NCBI RefSeq assembly: GCF_033807715.1
Contig: NC_084599.1
Coordinates: 28,494,125 to 28,558,124 of the forward strand
DNA length: 64,000 nt
Direction: 5' to 3'
From: Cololabis saira
Taxonomy: Eukaryota > Chordata > Actinopteri > Beloniformes > Belonidae
Below the pieces are notes generated by a model, which was not told the DNA's origin, did not search any database, and was given only the letters and a program-made list of their open reading frames with translations. A program made the translations under genes and the position numbers. Each line of letters opens with the position of its first letter. The stretch's first letter is position 1. Of the stretch, positions 44,071 to 56,300 are shown piece after piece.

Positions 44071-44910
44071 ACAAATAATACGCAAACCACACATAATATA
44101 CACAACAGTTTGAGCCTCCCATTATTCATTTAAGATTTTGGTAAAAAAAACACAAAAAAAAGAATTAAACTGTGGAAGAAAGTCGTTTTTGTTTACATAA
44201 ACCTATGCATTTATACAAAAACAATGCGTGATGTCATCAAAAATAAAGTGCAACAAAACAATTAGGAAAATCTTTTTTTCTTTTGTGGCTATATCTTGTG
44301 GCTATAACTTAGTCTGACATTATTATCGGTGATGAACTGCTTTTTTTCATCTCTGTGCAGATGGAGGAAACAAGTAATGACATGCTGCCTCATCCGTTCA
44401 GCTGTTTAGTGTCAGTCAGCTTAACATGAGCGGAAACAATGAGTGTAAAGTTTAAGAAAGAACATTTATGTGATGCCTCATGATATAAACACACTTATTT
44501 TGTTTTTAAACATTAAAACAACATTAAAATAAATTTAAGTAAGAGCTATATTAGGTCTGGTCAGGTATATTTCCGATATATGTAGGCTACATGTTTTGTA
44601 CCACGAGCTTTTTCGGAAAAAGTTCAGATTTCTTTAAATAAATTAATAAATCACAATTCAGGAATCAGAGATACGGCTCCGATCACTTACTGTATAACTC
44701 AGCGTAAGAAACTTTTTTGTAGTTCCGACTCCAATGAAAATATGAAACCTTTACAACCAAGAGTTAATGATTACTCTCCGTGTCTGACGGGCTACTAAAG
44801 CCTAAAATAGCCTGATTATTAATCATTATAATTACTTGCCTACACATTGATTTTTTTTATTCCGGCCGGCCACAGTTATAATTTCCCCTTTGAACGGGCA
44901 TTTTCCGCTC
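44071..44910. other. Unassigned intergenic DNA
   Basis: No recognised feature. Confidence 0.4.
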
Positions 44911-44912
44911 TT

Positions 44913-45003
44913 AAGGCTGATTTATGGTTCCGCGTTACACCAACGCGTCCCCTACGGCGTAGACTCTGCGTCGCTTTAACGCGGAACCATAATTCAGGCT
45001 TTA
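44913..45003. repeat. Palindromic CCTACGCCGTAGG repeat, compact copy
   Basis: TTATGGTTCCGCGTTACACC and CTTTAACGCGGAACCATAA form the arms around CCCCTACGGCGTAGACTC. Confidence 0.8.
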
Positions 45004-45079
45004 CAAACTGCTCCATCTCCCTCTGAGCTCTGTTCCTTGAACTAGTGATAAAACACAGTTTCATGTGAGTATGTGGGTA

Positions 45080-45300
45080 GTTGGTTTCCTCACCGGTTAG
45101 AGAAGCTGGTCCCTGTCGTCCGTGTGTCCGTGTGTCAGGATCCTCCAGGATCCTCCAGGGCCGGGTCGTCCCGCAGCGCGGCCTCCGCGGGGCTGCTCCT
45201 GCAGGGCGGTGCCACCTCTGCTGGAGCTGCTCACGCTGCAAGCAGCAGGCTCTGTGGCCAGCAGGACACCCAAACTATGAATCATGCAGCTCAGTAAAAC
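45080..45300 (-). other. GC-rich candidate first exon, unassigned
   Basis: A GC-rich island in AT-rich DNA. On the - strand it ends at CTAACCGGTGAGG (donor-like, near 45102). Short frames are open but no known protein is encoded. It could be a 5' non-coding exon of the B3GNT gene 7 kb downstream, or a repeat. Inference only. Confidence 0.2.
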
Positions 45301-45725
45301 CACATTACTGCATTTCACAAGTAGGCTATACTTTATTCGTCATAGGATTTTCGTGGAGGCGCACTGAGAATTAAAATTTATGGATTTCAATTAACCATCG
45401 AGCATACCAGGGGTTTGATGTTATTTAATACAAACTAATGCAGTCCTTTTACCACAATGAGGTAATTAGAGCAGGAAATGAAACAAAGTACTAACATAAA
45501 TCTGTTTAAAAAGAGATACAAAAAATTATTTATTATTATTTAGGTATATGTAAGAGGAAATGAGTTAACGAGGAGTGTGAGAAAGAAATAAAATAGGGAA
45601 AAGGTATATTATACTTGCTTAAGATATGTTTAGATATTTATGTGGATATCTATGTAGTATATATTATATGGTGAGAGGGATAGTTATAATTATGTAATAT
45701 ATGTTATATATTTATTAGGTATGTA

Positions 45726-45726
<1 letters not shown>

Positions 45727-45812
<86 letters not shown>
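45727..45812. repeat. (TA)n microsatellite
   Basis: About 42 uninterrupted TA units in a longer AT-rich region (45500-46130). Confidence 0.95.
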
Positions 45813-45815
<3 letters not shown>

Positions 45816-48800
45816 ATATTTATGTAGTTTATATATTGTATAATATAATATGTATGTAATATTTATATTTTCTATATACTTATATGGATAATTATGTAGT
45901 AATACGCATGTTTATGTACCGGTAGTATTTATATAGACTATATTTATTTATATTTATGGATTTTGTGTAGATATAATAATAACAATAAAGTAAATTCATA
46001 GAGTTATAAAGGGGTAGGAACTAGGAAAAAGTGTATACTTCTTCCTACTCCTTTTTTCGAACATGTGTGCATATGAAGGTGTTACTGTTTATTTTTTATT
46101 TTTATTTTTATTTTTTATATACATGTTCGTAATAAAAATTAATTCATTCATTAAATGTTACATTGATTTTGACCAAGCTCCAATGTGGACCCATCAAGAG
46201 TAAACTTAGTACCTTTTGCACTTGTAACAACAAGAAATAGGTAAACAGAAAAGGTAGCGTGAGAGGAAAAAACAATGAAGCCAATAGTTCCCGGGATGTG
46301 GTCCGTGTGTGTGGAGTTCCAAGCCTGTTTGGGTACTGCAGCTTCCCTCCATGGTCCTAAAACATGCGTGTCGGATTAACTGGTGATTGAAAGTTGCTTG
46401 TGGTTCTGTGTGGTTGTTTGTCTCTACGCTGCTCTGATAGACGAGTGGCTGGTGAGCCACCCCGGTGTACCTTTTGCCAAGAGAGAGCTCCAACAGCTCC
46501 CTGTGAAGTTAAACAGGGATAAGCCAGTATGATAACGGGTGGATGAGCTTAAGAAGTGTGGAAGCATATCGGACAAAAAAGGAAGTATGCCATGTTTCAT
46601 TTCAAAGGTTATATGTATTTAACATTATACTTGAGAAGGTTCTAACTTATATAAAAAGCTAAGTAAATTCAAGTTCAAATGAATAACAACACAGCATTTT
46701 CCACAGGATCATTATTTAATCATTGCTTTTTCTGTTCAATGTTATCAGTTTATCTCTTCATTACTTTGGAACTTTGGACCACTGTATGTATGTATGTATG
46801 TATATGATAATGTTGCTCCAACTCACCAACGACTGCAGGGATCTTTGTTTGCACAGCTCTCTCAAAATCCCACAAAATGAATTGAATTAGAATTTCTCTT
46901 CGTAAATGCCAGTGACATAGATAAATCTGTCAAATCAAGGTGTTTAAATTAGATAAATACAGTCTCAGATGACCAACAAAATAGTTCCTCAAAGGTTTAT
47001 GGTTTACTCAGTGACTGACAGGCAGATAGGTGGCATGTAGCTGCAAAACCAGCCCAGATCGTGAACCCCGTCCTTTTGCTATTTTTTGTTTTCACTAAAC
47101 ATCACTTAGCATTATGGTAACTTTGGTCTTAAAGAAGATAAAGTTGTGTAGTTTATTTAGACTCAAACAAGCCATATTTCTGTAGTCTTTTTCAAATTCA
47201 ACGGTAATAAGATTTAACATTTAACACACTAAGGCTTCTAGAGTGTAAGATGTTGTTCTTTTGAACTGCTTGATGGGCAGCAGTTGCATCTCTAAGACCT
47301 TTGCAGGCGTCATTTCTCCTTGTCAAGTACCTTCAAGTGTTTGCCCGGCAAACATAATCAAGTGTCTCCTCACTCTTTAAACCCAAATGACGGTGATAAT
47401 TTTACAAATTGTCAACAGAGCATTTCACACACACACACAGCCTCACACACACTGATGTCAAATATTTGATGAGTTTTCACACGGAAATGACTTATAACTG
47501 GAAGGTAAAAAGGAAATAAAAAGTTAATCTGCAACTTCATTATTACTCAGTTGCAGCATTCCAAATGACAAAACTGCAAACTTAAACCACCGTCAAGTTT
47601 TGGTACCCTCGTGCAAAACTATTGGTGTTTCACATGACAGGAAAGTGCATTTAACATTACACTTTTGTTTCCCCTTTTCTCTTCTTACAAGTTGAAGAGG
47701 AACCACATCCTTTGCGATCAGTGTGACAAACAGTCATGTGTTGGGTGTTGAAGTTTTATTTTCAAGAAACATGACAAAATAGGCCAATAATTACAAAATA
47801 AAAACGTGTCAGGTTAGGATAACAAAACGTTCAACAAAAACAAAAGTTTTAGAATTTAACACAGAAAAATATATTTAAGGATTAGCACATTATCAGGTAG
47901 AGAAGCAAACATGGTGGGTCCATTCAACACCATGAAAGCCATGAGTTTTCATCTGCAGCTGTGAAAACTATAGTAACCACAGGTTAAATATACACACGGG
48001 AGTAGACTGCATCTTTACAACTGTGCACTTGCATTGTCGTGTGATTATATTTACGCTTCGATTTTATAGCAAACATGAGCACAATGAAGCAATAAGAAGC
48101 TGCAGTTCACTTAAAAAGTTTTTAGGACAAATTTTATGCAGTTGTAATTGCTGCTACAGCAAAGTTTTTATGATGCATGTATAGTTTGGCATGTAGATAA
48201 ATCATGTATACCATTTAAATAGATGTTTGCCTCAAAAGGTAAACCAGCTTTATTTATTCATTTTTCCAAATGTCAGATGAGCTACATGCTGGGGGTGAAA
48301 CTGAGCCGTTATAATTGGTGGAAATAAAAAACTAAAATAACTTCCATGTTGTATCACTGCTGGATGTTACTTATGTCAGAGAATCTCCTGATTACCGTAT
48401 TACCAGTATTAACTGGGTTGCTGTCTGTTTTCACTTAAACTCCCAAAAAAAATGTCTACCATATGTGACATTATAGGGGGGCAACATTATGTTTTCATGT
48501 TGACTTCAATAAGGAAGCCTTAAAAAAAAAAAAGAAAAAGTAGTCCTTTGACTGGCCACTACGACCTGGCTCCAAATTCTAATCAGCTTCTGTTGTTTTG
48601 CTTTTCATTGTCTAAGTTTAGTCCAGTTTAAAAGTTAACTTCTGTTAATCTATAACAACGTTTCATAACATTTGTACTTCTGTATGATAATACAGTCTTT
48701 ATTTACCGGATTAAAGAAAACATATTCAACCTGATTCTATGTTAATTCCTCTAGACATCTTTTCTTACACTACCATCTCCCTCCATCTGCAACACAACTG

Positions 48801-48879
48801 CCTGCAAGTCTCTAAATAACCGGAGGGTTTTCATGCTTTGCTTTGTTCCTCCATCAAGGGAAAAGCCAGGGCGGGCTGA
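45813..48879. other. AT-rich intergenic DNA
   Basis: (GTAT)n at about 46784-46803. A TTTATT at 47755 (AATAAA on -) could end a very long 3' UTR. No exon recognised. Confidence 0.35.
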
Positions 48880-48955
48880 AGATTAGATTAGATTTAGTTT
48901 CAACTTTATTGTCATTGCACATGTTAAAGTACAGGGCAATGGAATGCAGCTGAAG
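48880..48955 (-). repeat. Retroposon 3'-end fragment
   Basis: TTAGATTAGATTTAGTTTCAACTTTATTGTCATTGCACATG-type sequence: the AATAAAGTTG...TCTAATC tail of a fish LINE/SINE on the - strand. Confidence 0.5.
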
Positions 48956-51900
48956 GCGATCAATGTCGTTTCCACGCCTGACTTTCCTTTCCATTTCATT
49001 GTACTATCCTGCAGACGTGAATTTTAGAGCTAAATTACACATTCGTGACAACAAATCACCCAGACTGGACATTCTGTTCGAATTTATCTGGATGCCACAG
49101 AGGCTGAGTGATGTCCAGTTTAGGTCGTGTGTGAACAAAGCAGACACTGTAATTGTCCAGAGGATTTACACACACACATTCTAGTTTGCAGTTTCACAGT
49201 CCTTTCAGATTGTTAGTACTTTCTCCGTCTTTGTCAATATAACAGATAAGTCAGCAGCCTCCTCCAGCAGCTTTTATAATGCTGCATAAAGACACAAAAA
49301 TTCTGCCTTTGTCTGGTTTATGTTGAAACAAGCTTCCAGGGACAACAAGCGGACTAAATTTCACAAAACTTGGTCGGGAAGCGGCGCTTCATCAAAAGAA
49401 TAATTTGCTTATTTCCACAAACAAATGAATGCATGTCTGATCTTTTGCTGCAACGTCACTGGAGAGGAAGAAACAGCCAAATGATTCTTGGCACATTCCT
49501 ACGAACAAAAAATTAACTGAAGATGACATCCAACACATCAGATAAGTCACTTCCTCTTACTCTATTACCATTTATATCAATTTATAAAGCATACATAAGT
49601 TTAAATTATATATCAATCTTTATTTCAGACTACAAGGTCCATATTGACAAACATGATACAACAGAAGTACAAAACATAAAATAAATTAAAATACAGATTT
49701 AAAAAACATATAGGGACTCTCTCCAGTGTTTCCAAAAACAGGAAGAGTATCGAATGCTGCTCCTTTCAGGCATTGTTTGTAAATTGATTGCAGCAAGATT
49801 GCAAAGGCACTTAGAATCACGCTACCCATGTGAGAACTTTACAGATGCACTTTTTCTTGCCATGTTATACATACAAAGATATTATAGCTATAAACTTTGT
49901 TTATAACAAGCATATTTAAGGAAATAAACCTGTTGGAGAAGGACATAAAAATATTCAATTCAAGGTTGGGCCAGCCTTGAGAAAGTTGTGCTGCTTTCAT
50001 TAGAGGAGAATTTCTACTTTAAATAAATCACATAGACCTACAGTTTTGTGTCTGACTGGTTACACAAGCAGGTAATTTAATCTTTGTAATGAATAAATTG
50101 CGTCAGTGGAATTGCATCGGTTTACAGAGTCTACTTTGTGAACGTGTAGCTTAAAGGTCAGTTTACAAGGAAAAAAAACATTTCCTTTACTTTCCACTCC
50201 TTACTATACACATGTGGCTTCGTCACACGAACCAAGGTCACACATACAATAAAGTAATGAATGACGTAAAATTACTCAGCTACTGATACAAACCAATACT
50301 TAAGCTTCTGAAATCCTTCAGTTTCCAAATCACGTACATGTCCATTGCGGTAAGTGGGGGGAAAAAAAACAGAAGGCCTGGTGATAAGGCTGGTGCAGTG
50401 TAAAACCACACAACCAGCCAGTTCAGTGGCAGTCTAGATTAAAAATAATCCAAAATATCCAGAGCAGTTGGATGAGTAAATTTCCCGAACACTACACAGC
50501 AGTGAAACAGCAGATGTGAAGGATGCAGCTCATGCTCAAAGGAGAAGTCATTCTTGCATACAGAACAGTTTTGCCTGGTCCTTGAAGATAAGATGTCAGG
50601 GTTCGAAACAATTTCTTCTCCTGAATTAAGTTGTTTTGGTGCTGACTGGTCTTCCCATTAGCGTTAAGGGACCCTTTTCTCTTGATAAAGTGGGAATGTT
50701 TTGTTCCGTTCTACACGCTTTCGGAGATAAGTGATTATAACTTCAAGTCAGGAAGTCAGTACACCAGGAAAAAAAATAGAAAACAATTGAAAAACTCTTG
50801 GTAAAGTCTTTCCACAGCACTTTATTTATGGCCGAGTTATCAGAAAGTCTGCCCTCATCATGCTGTGGGAACGTTGCAGCAAGCTGCACAGCTTTTTGGT
50901 TCCTCGCTTGTGGCTGATAGTCCAGGATGTAGGATGTAAGAGGATGTATGAAGAAATTACACTGGTTACTACAAAAAAAAAAATACTTTTGGTGGAATGA
51001 CTAATGAACCAGGAGCCATTCTGCCAGGCAGGTCCATTTTAGAGCCCCGATGGAGATGTAGAGCTGGAAGCAGCAAGTTTCTGCTGCCGTATTTCAGACC
51101 AGAATTATAGGAATTATTTGCAATGTTAGTATTTATCAATACATATAGCTGAGGCTGATATTAAATCAATCCAGCACAAAAGGTTTGTCCTACATCTCCC
51201 AAGCAAAGCTAACTAAACTTTACAGGAAGCCAATAGCTGTGGAGATATTCCACCCAAATAAACAACTGCAAGTGCTAAAGGAAAACTCAAAGTCTGGGAC
51301 CTTTATCTTGAGGACAAATGTACCCAAGAAATGCAAGATTGTCCCAATTACGTCTCATCAATGAATAGAACCATAAATCCACCCATCAAGGTTACACACA
51401 AATATTCAATCACATCTACTTTGCTCTGAATGTCTTTGGAATGGGGAGATTTTAGATGTACTAAGAAAACCACTAAAAGGATCCAGCTGAGCAACAGATT
51501 CTAAAGCATTCACTTCTGGATCTGAGGAGACACAGTTAACCAGTGTCCTGTCCCCCGACGAGGACCAGAAATGCAGAAATTCAGTGGGTCACACTCCTTG
51601 GACAGTGGTAATCTTCTTATTATCTTTATCTTCTCCTTTGCTCAACAGGCCTTTCTGAGCCAAGCATATGGTTATATAGTTCTATAAACGACTACATTTT
51701 ACAGAAAACCATAAACAGTAGCCAGTAAAACACACCACTAAAAGCTCCATGTATATTAGGTGTATTAAACATCATAAAACTTGGGTGCTACTCCGCCAGA
51801 AGTTTTAAAATTAAGACTAACAGCACTTCTGGGATGGAAACCAGGTGATCAAACCATATCACTACTGTACTTTAATGGCATACCGCTTTTTATACAGCGG

Positions 51901-52986
51901 TTAATCAACTACAGACCATAATACACCTAAGCTGCGACAGTAACTGAGTCAGACATAAGGTATGTACTGAAGATAAGAGACAGTATACAATACAAATCTG
52001 AAGTACTTTATTTGATTCGGTGACAGCATTCAAGGCTTTCTACATACAAATAAAACAGACGGAGTGTATTGCTAACCAAAATAAATACAAACCCTTCAAA
52101 AATAAATAACTCAGCAGTTCAGCAGACATTTTAATTCTCTCTATATTAGCGTCAATCTTGCCTAAAGATCGTACCTAAAGATTCAAAACAAGTAAGGCTT
52201 TCACACAAAGATAACAAAAAATCTTTAAAAAACAAAAAAACACCATTGTTCACCTCTAAATTTTAACATTCAGACTTAATGTACAAATCTGGATTTGAGT
52301 TTTTTTTTTTTTTCTTTGTTTGTGAAGCCAAAGAATCCTAGACATTGAAGACCAATTTGTCAACTCACTAGTTATTATCCAGTATAATCAATGTGCCATT
52401 AAACAATACAGCAGATGTAGATGATCAAGTGCAAAAAAGGTAACCAAGCTATCCTGCACCATGGCTTGGAAAAACCTTTCAGTCATAAGATTAAAGTTTG
52501 TCCTACTGAAAACATCAAAAGATTCAAGTTGTCTTCCCATGTAATGGGTTTTAAGTTTAATTCAAAATGAGTTTAGTTTTTTGCCACAATGCATACCCTA
52601 ACATTGTTCCGACCTCAAGTATTCATTGTGCAAAAAGCAACATTATGTACATTCACATGAAAAATGTGAGACCAAGACCAAACCAGAGGAAGATTCCCGT
52701 GATCCAGAGAGAAACCCATCTACCCAATAATACTGTCAAAGTGCAGGGAAGTGCAGAATAGTAAAAGAAAATAAGGGCACGGAAGGGCCAGTAAGAAGAC
52801 AAAAAATATTTTACAGGCCGAAAAACAGAAAAATGGTTTTCACTTTGTTAACCAGTTAAATGATGAACTGTTTTAACCAACTATAACAGATGACATTTCC
52901 ACTTATCAAAAAGACCAACACAAAAACTTGACCAAATGAATCATTTGATAGCAAAAAACAGAAAAAAAAAAAAAAACAATAAGGCA
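48956..52986. other. Non-coding AT-rich DNA downstream of the LDLR-family gene
   Basis: No frame with a recognisable protein on either strand. Much may be long 3' UTR of the - strand gene ending at 53272, but no direct evidence. Confidence 0.35.
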
Positions 52987-52992
52987 TTTATT
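52987..52992 (-). promoter_or_regulatory. Candidate polyadenylation signal of the LDLR-family gene
   Basis: TTTATT on + reads AATAAA on -, about 280 bp past the proposed stop codon. A nearer AATAAA overlaps the stop itself (53271-53276). Confidence 0.3.
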
Positions 52993-53271
52993 GATTTGAC
53001 TAATACTTCAAAGAAGCAGTTCATTGCATCCCACATCTTTCAGACTGAAGAAACTGCGTAGAGCTCAGTGGGAACATCGTACGTCAACAATGACAGCAGA
53101 CCTCCTCCCCACCCAGAACGCCAGTATTTGTGTCTTCGCTTCAGTGATGTCAACATCCTGAGGGAGCGGGTCCTGGCCGTGTAATGAGTTGGGTGTGTTG
53201 GCTCTGAGGTCACTGCAGTGTTGCAACAGCGGCAGGAGAGACTTCGTCAGCCAACCATGAGTCTCACATCT

Positions 53272-53307
53272 TTATTCACTATCCAAGTCCACTTTGAGCA
53301 GGGCCTC
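53272..53307 (-). CDS. Proposed last coding exon of the LDLR-family gene
   Basis: A pyrimidine-rich acceptor (GCTTTGCTTCCTCCACTGCCAG) continues the phase-0 frame as EALLKVDLDSE and stop. The short acidic end recalls the DDxA ends of LDLR and VLDLR tails. An alternative acceptor 18 bp upstream would add LCFLHCQ-type residues in the same frame. No transcript evidence. Confidence 0.45.
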   Translation of the reverse strand, partial: EALLKVDLDSE

Positions 53308-56300
53308 CTGGCAGTGGAGGAAGCAAAGCTGAAGTCACACACACCACTCTTAAAAAAATATATACATTTAGTGGACAAACTGCATGCCACTGAGACCCCC
53401 CCCCCCCCAAACAAAAACCCCACCCATGTTGACATGACAATTTTCCTTAACAAATTTAACTTTTTTTAATTTCAGCTAATTGGTTTAAAGAGGAGATTAT
53501 GTTTTGACATGTTTATTTATGTTTTGTCTTTAAAACCTTTAAGACCAGAAGTGGGGGAAAGGCAATTTCAATTAAATACACTCTTCACAATAAGTCTTTC
53601 AGCAGGAGGCGGTGGAGTCTCCGCGCCCGACAGTAATGACACTCACTGGTGGGGATTCTTGGTCTCCTCAGTTTGTGGAGGAAGTAGAGGGATGTTTGAG
53701 CTTCTTGGGCTTCTGGCGAGTACGAACAGTGATAGTTTTGCAGTGAGTGACAGTGTAACACCCTCAGCGTGTCTTCCTGCGTCTGCGTGGGTGCTGGGAA
53801 GGGCTTCTTGTTTGTAGTGTTAACAGTCCTTCAGCACATTAGTTCATTAAGCACCTCATTCCTATTGGTGGTTTTAGCAGTGGGAGGGATGTAAACAGCG
53901 GCCAGCAGAGTTGCTGTAAATTCCATCGGTACATAGTTTTCTATGCTGGCATTTCTAGGCTGGCATTTAATTACAAACAGCCACCACAAAGAGCCCTAGG
54001 GTTTCCTTTGTCTTTTTGAAGGTTTCCTGAACAGGAAACACCTGCTAATCCTGTCTGTTCAGGAAAGCTGTTTTTCCTGATTTAAACAAATGTCTTTCAT
54101 AAAGAAAATGAAATGTCAGTGCAGCAATAATTCATTTCATAATCTAGCATTTCCATAAACCACAGAATACTTCCTGATTATGATTCACAACAGAGCATAT
54201 ACGCCCATCTTTCTCAAAGCTGTGTGAGCTTTGACTTGATTTGATTAAAAGTGAAAAAGTAATTAAAAATTTCAAATTATTTTGTGCACAACCTAGTTTA
54301 TTGGGAAGCTACGTGTAACACTACATTTGGCTGCACGAAGACAAACCACGGACACTGTCCAATCACTTCATCAGGTACACCTGGAATACTTAAAGTGGTC
54401 AGTGTATTTATAAATGTAGATTAGTCAAAATTTAAATTGGATCAAATCATTTCAAAGCTGTCCTAAGACAAGAACGGATATTTTTCAAAATTCTCATACA
54501 TCATAAGTGTTTTTGATCCATTTCAAATGTTGTCTACCGCTCTTGTCTGGAGGGAACTGGGTCGTGGTGGTTTGATGACTAATATTTAAAAGTACTATTT
54601 GTCATCGCACCCTCCTACCAACTTTATTGTGTATAGCAGGTAGACCCAATAAAGTGACCAGTGAGTGGATGTAAAACAAACAGTAGATGTGTATGATTTG
54701 TTTTTCTTGTCCCCAGCTACTGGCAGTTTAATTAAAAGCACTTGTGTTTGTGTATAAACTAGACTTACCTTGACAAATGTGTTTGAACCCATTGGTAGCT
54801 CCTGAGTGAGGAGTGGATCTTGGGACTCTTTAAGGCAGAAGCTCTGAGCAGTGAGAGACCTGGAAGGCCTGAACTCTCCTCTCCACCACCACAGAGCCAT
54901 TCCCGCCAGTAACACACTGAGCAACACTGGAAAAATAACACATCCAAGACATGCATCACCTTCTGCAGTCCTGGCAGCGGTTTGCTCAGACATTGGTGTA
55001 AACCTCCTGCATGATGTCAGCCGCCTCCTCTGAGAGCACAAACTGGTAACTGGAACGAATGAGGTAAACTACAGCATTCATCTGGCAAAACTGACTGTGA
55101 TTCACCCCGTACATTTGAGGAAAAAAAATCATCTTGAAAAGAAAAAAGGAGAAAAAAAAAAAAAAGGAGGGGTACTGTGGAATACGACTCTAGCAGCTAA
55201 TTCACATCAAGAGTGGGCTTTACCAAGAAGATGCTCTGTTGTACTGACTTAAAACCTTCCGACAGATTATTTCAGTGTCCATGGATACCAGTTCCAATGT
55301 AAAGAAATCAGCGGGCCTCCTCTACACCGCGGAGCTGTGTGCTAAGAACAAGTGGAACAGCAACTCACTGATCCACATCACCAATTAGCTGAGCAGCAAT
55401 ACTGGAATTTTATTCAGACTAAATAAATGTGCTTGAATGGTATCAAGAGGGGCAAAATCATAATAACTAAAAGCAGATGTTCAAAACGGCTACAAATACT
55501 TTGGGATTCCACAAGCGAATGGCAGCTAAGAGGCTGCGAGGAAGTTGGCCGCAACCAAGTAGGAGAGTAAAGCAGTTCCTGAAGAGCCAGCTGAATGGAA
55601 AAACAAAGGCCAAGCCATCAACAGATGTAATCAGATACACTGCTGGTGTAAGAACACCTGGCCATAACACGTGAGAACTGTTATAAAAATAATGATATTG
55701 TCAAACTGAAAACGCATAAGAGTTGTGTGAAAATATATAAAAAAACAGGCCGACAGGGGCACGGTGGCGCAGCTGGTAGTGGAGCCGTATCACAGCAAGA
55801 AGGTCCTGGGTTCGATTCCCGTCGGGGACGCTTTGGGCGCTGAAGTGCGTGTTAGTTCCCCCATGACTTCAGCGCCCACACCCTGGGTGGGGTTGGTGAA
55901 AGGATCTTTCTGTGTGGAGTTTGCATGTTCTCCCCGTGTTCCCTTGGGTAGCTAATGTGAGCTACCCTCACAAAAACATGCACACAGTCCTGGGCTACAC
56001 ATGCCCCCTCTGGCCAACCGGGGCGCCAGATGGGGTGGGGAGGATCCGGCCGGAATAACGTGATCCTTCCACGCGCAACGTCCGGCCAGAGAAGCCCCAC
56101 CCTGTCTGGTGAAAAAAAGTGGCCTGCTCACTCCTCAGGTTAAGGAGGAGACCTGAGCTCAGTGCAGGGTCCTCCCGGGGTTAGTAGGGGGGAGCAATGC
56201 CCAGGACTGCCACTTAGGTAGGAGTACTGGGTGATGAAAAATGGGGAAAAACTCATGGATAAAACTATTAAAAAAAAAAAAAAAAAAAGAAGAAGAAAAA

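Noticed and set aside
53040..53240. Alternative last exon of the LDLR-family gene
   Set aside because: An open frame exists on the - strand, but the best acceptor gives an immediate stop in the required phase; the 53272-53307 exon fits better.
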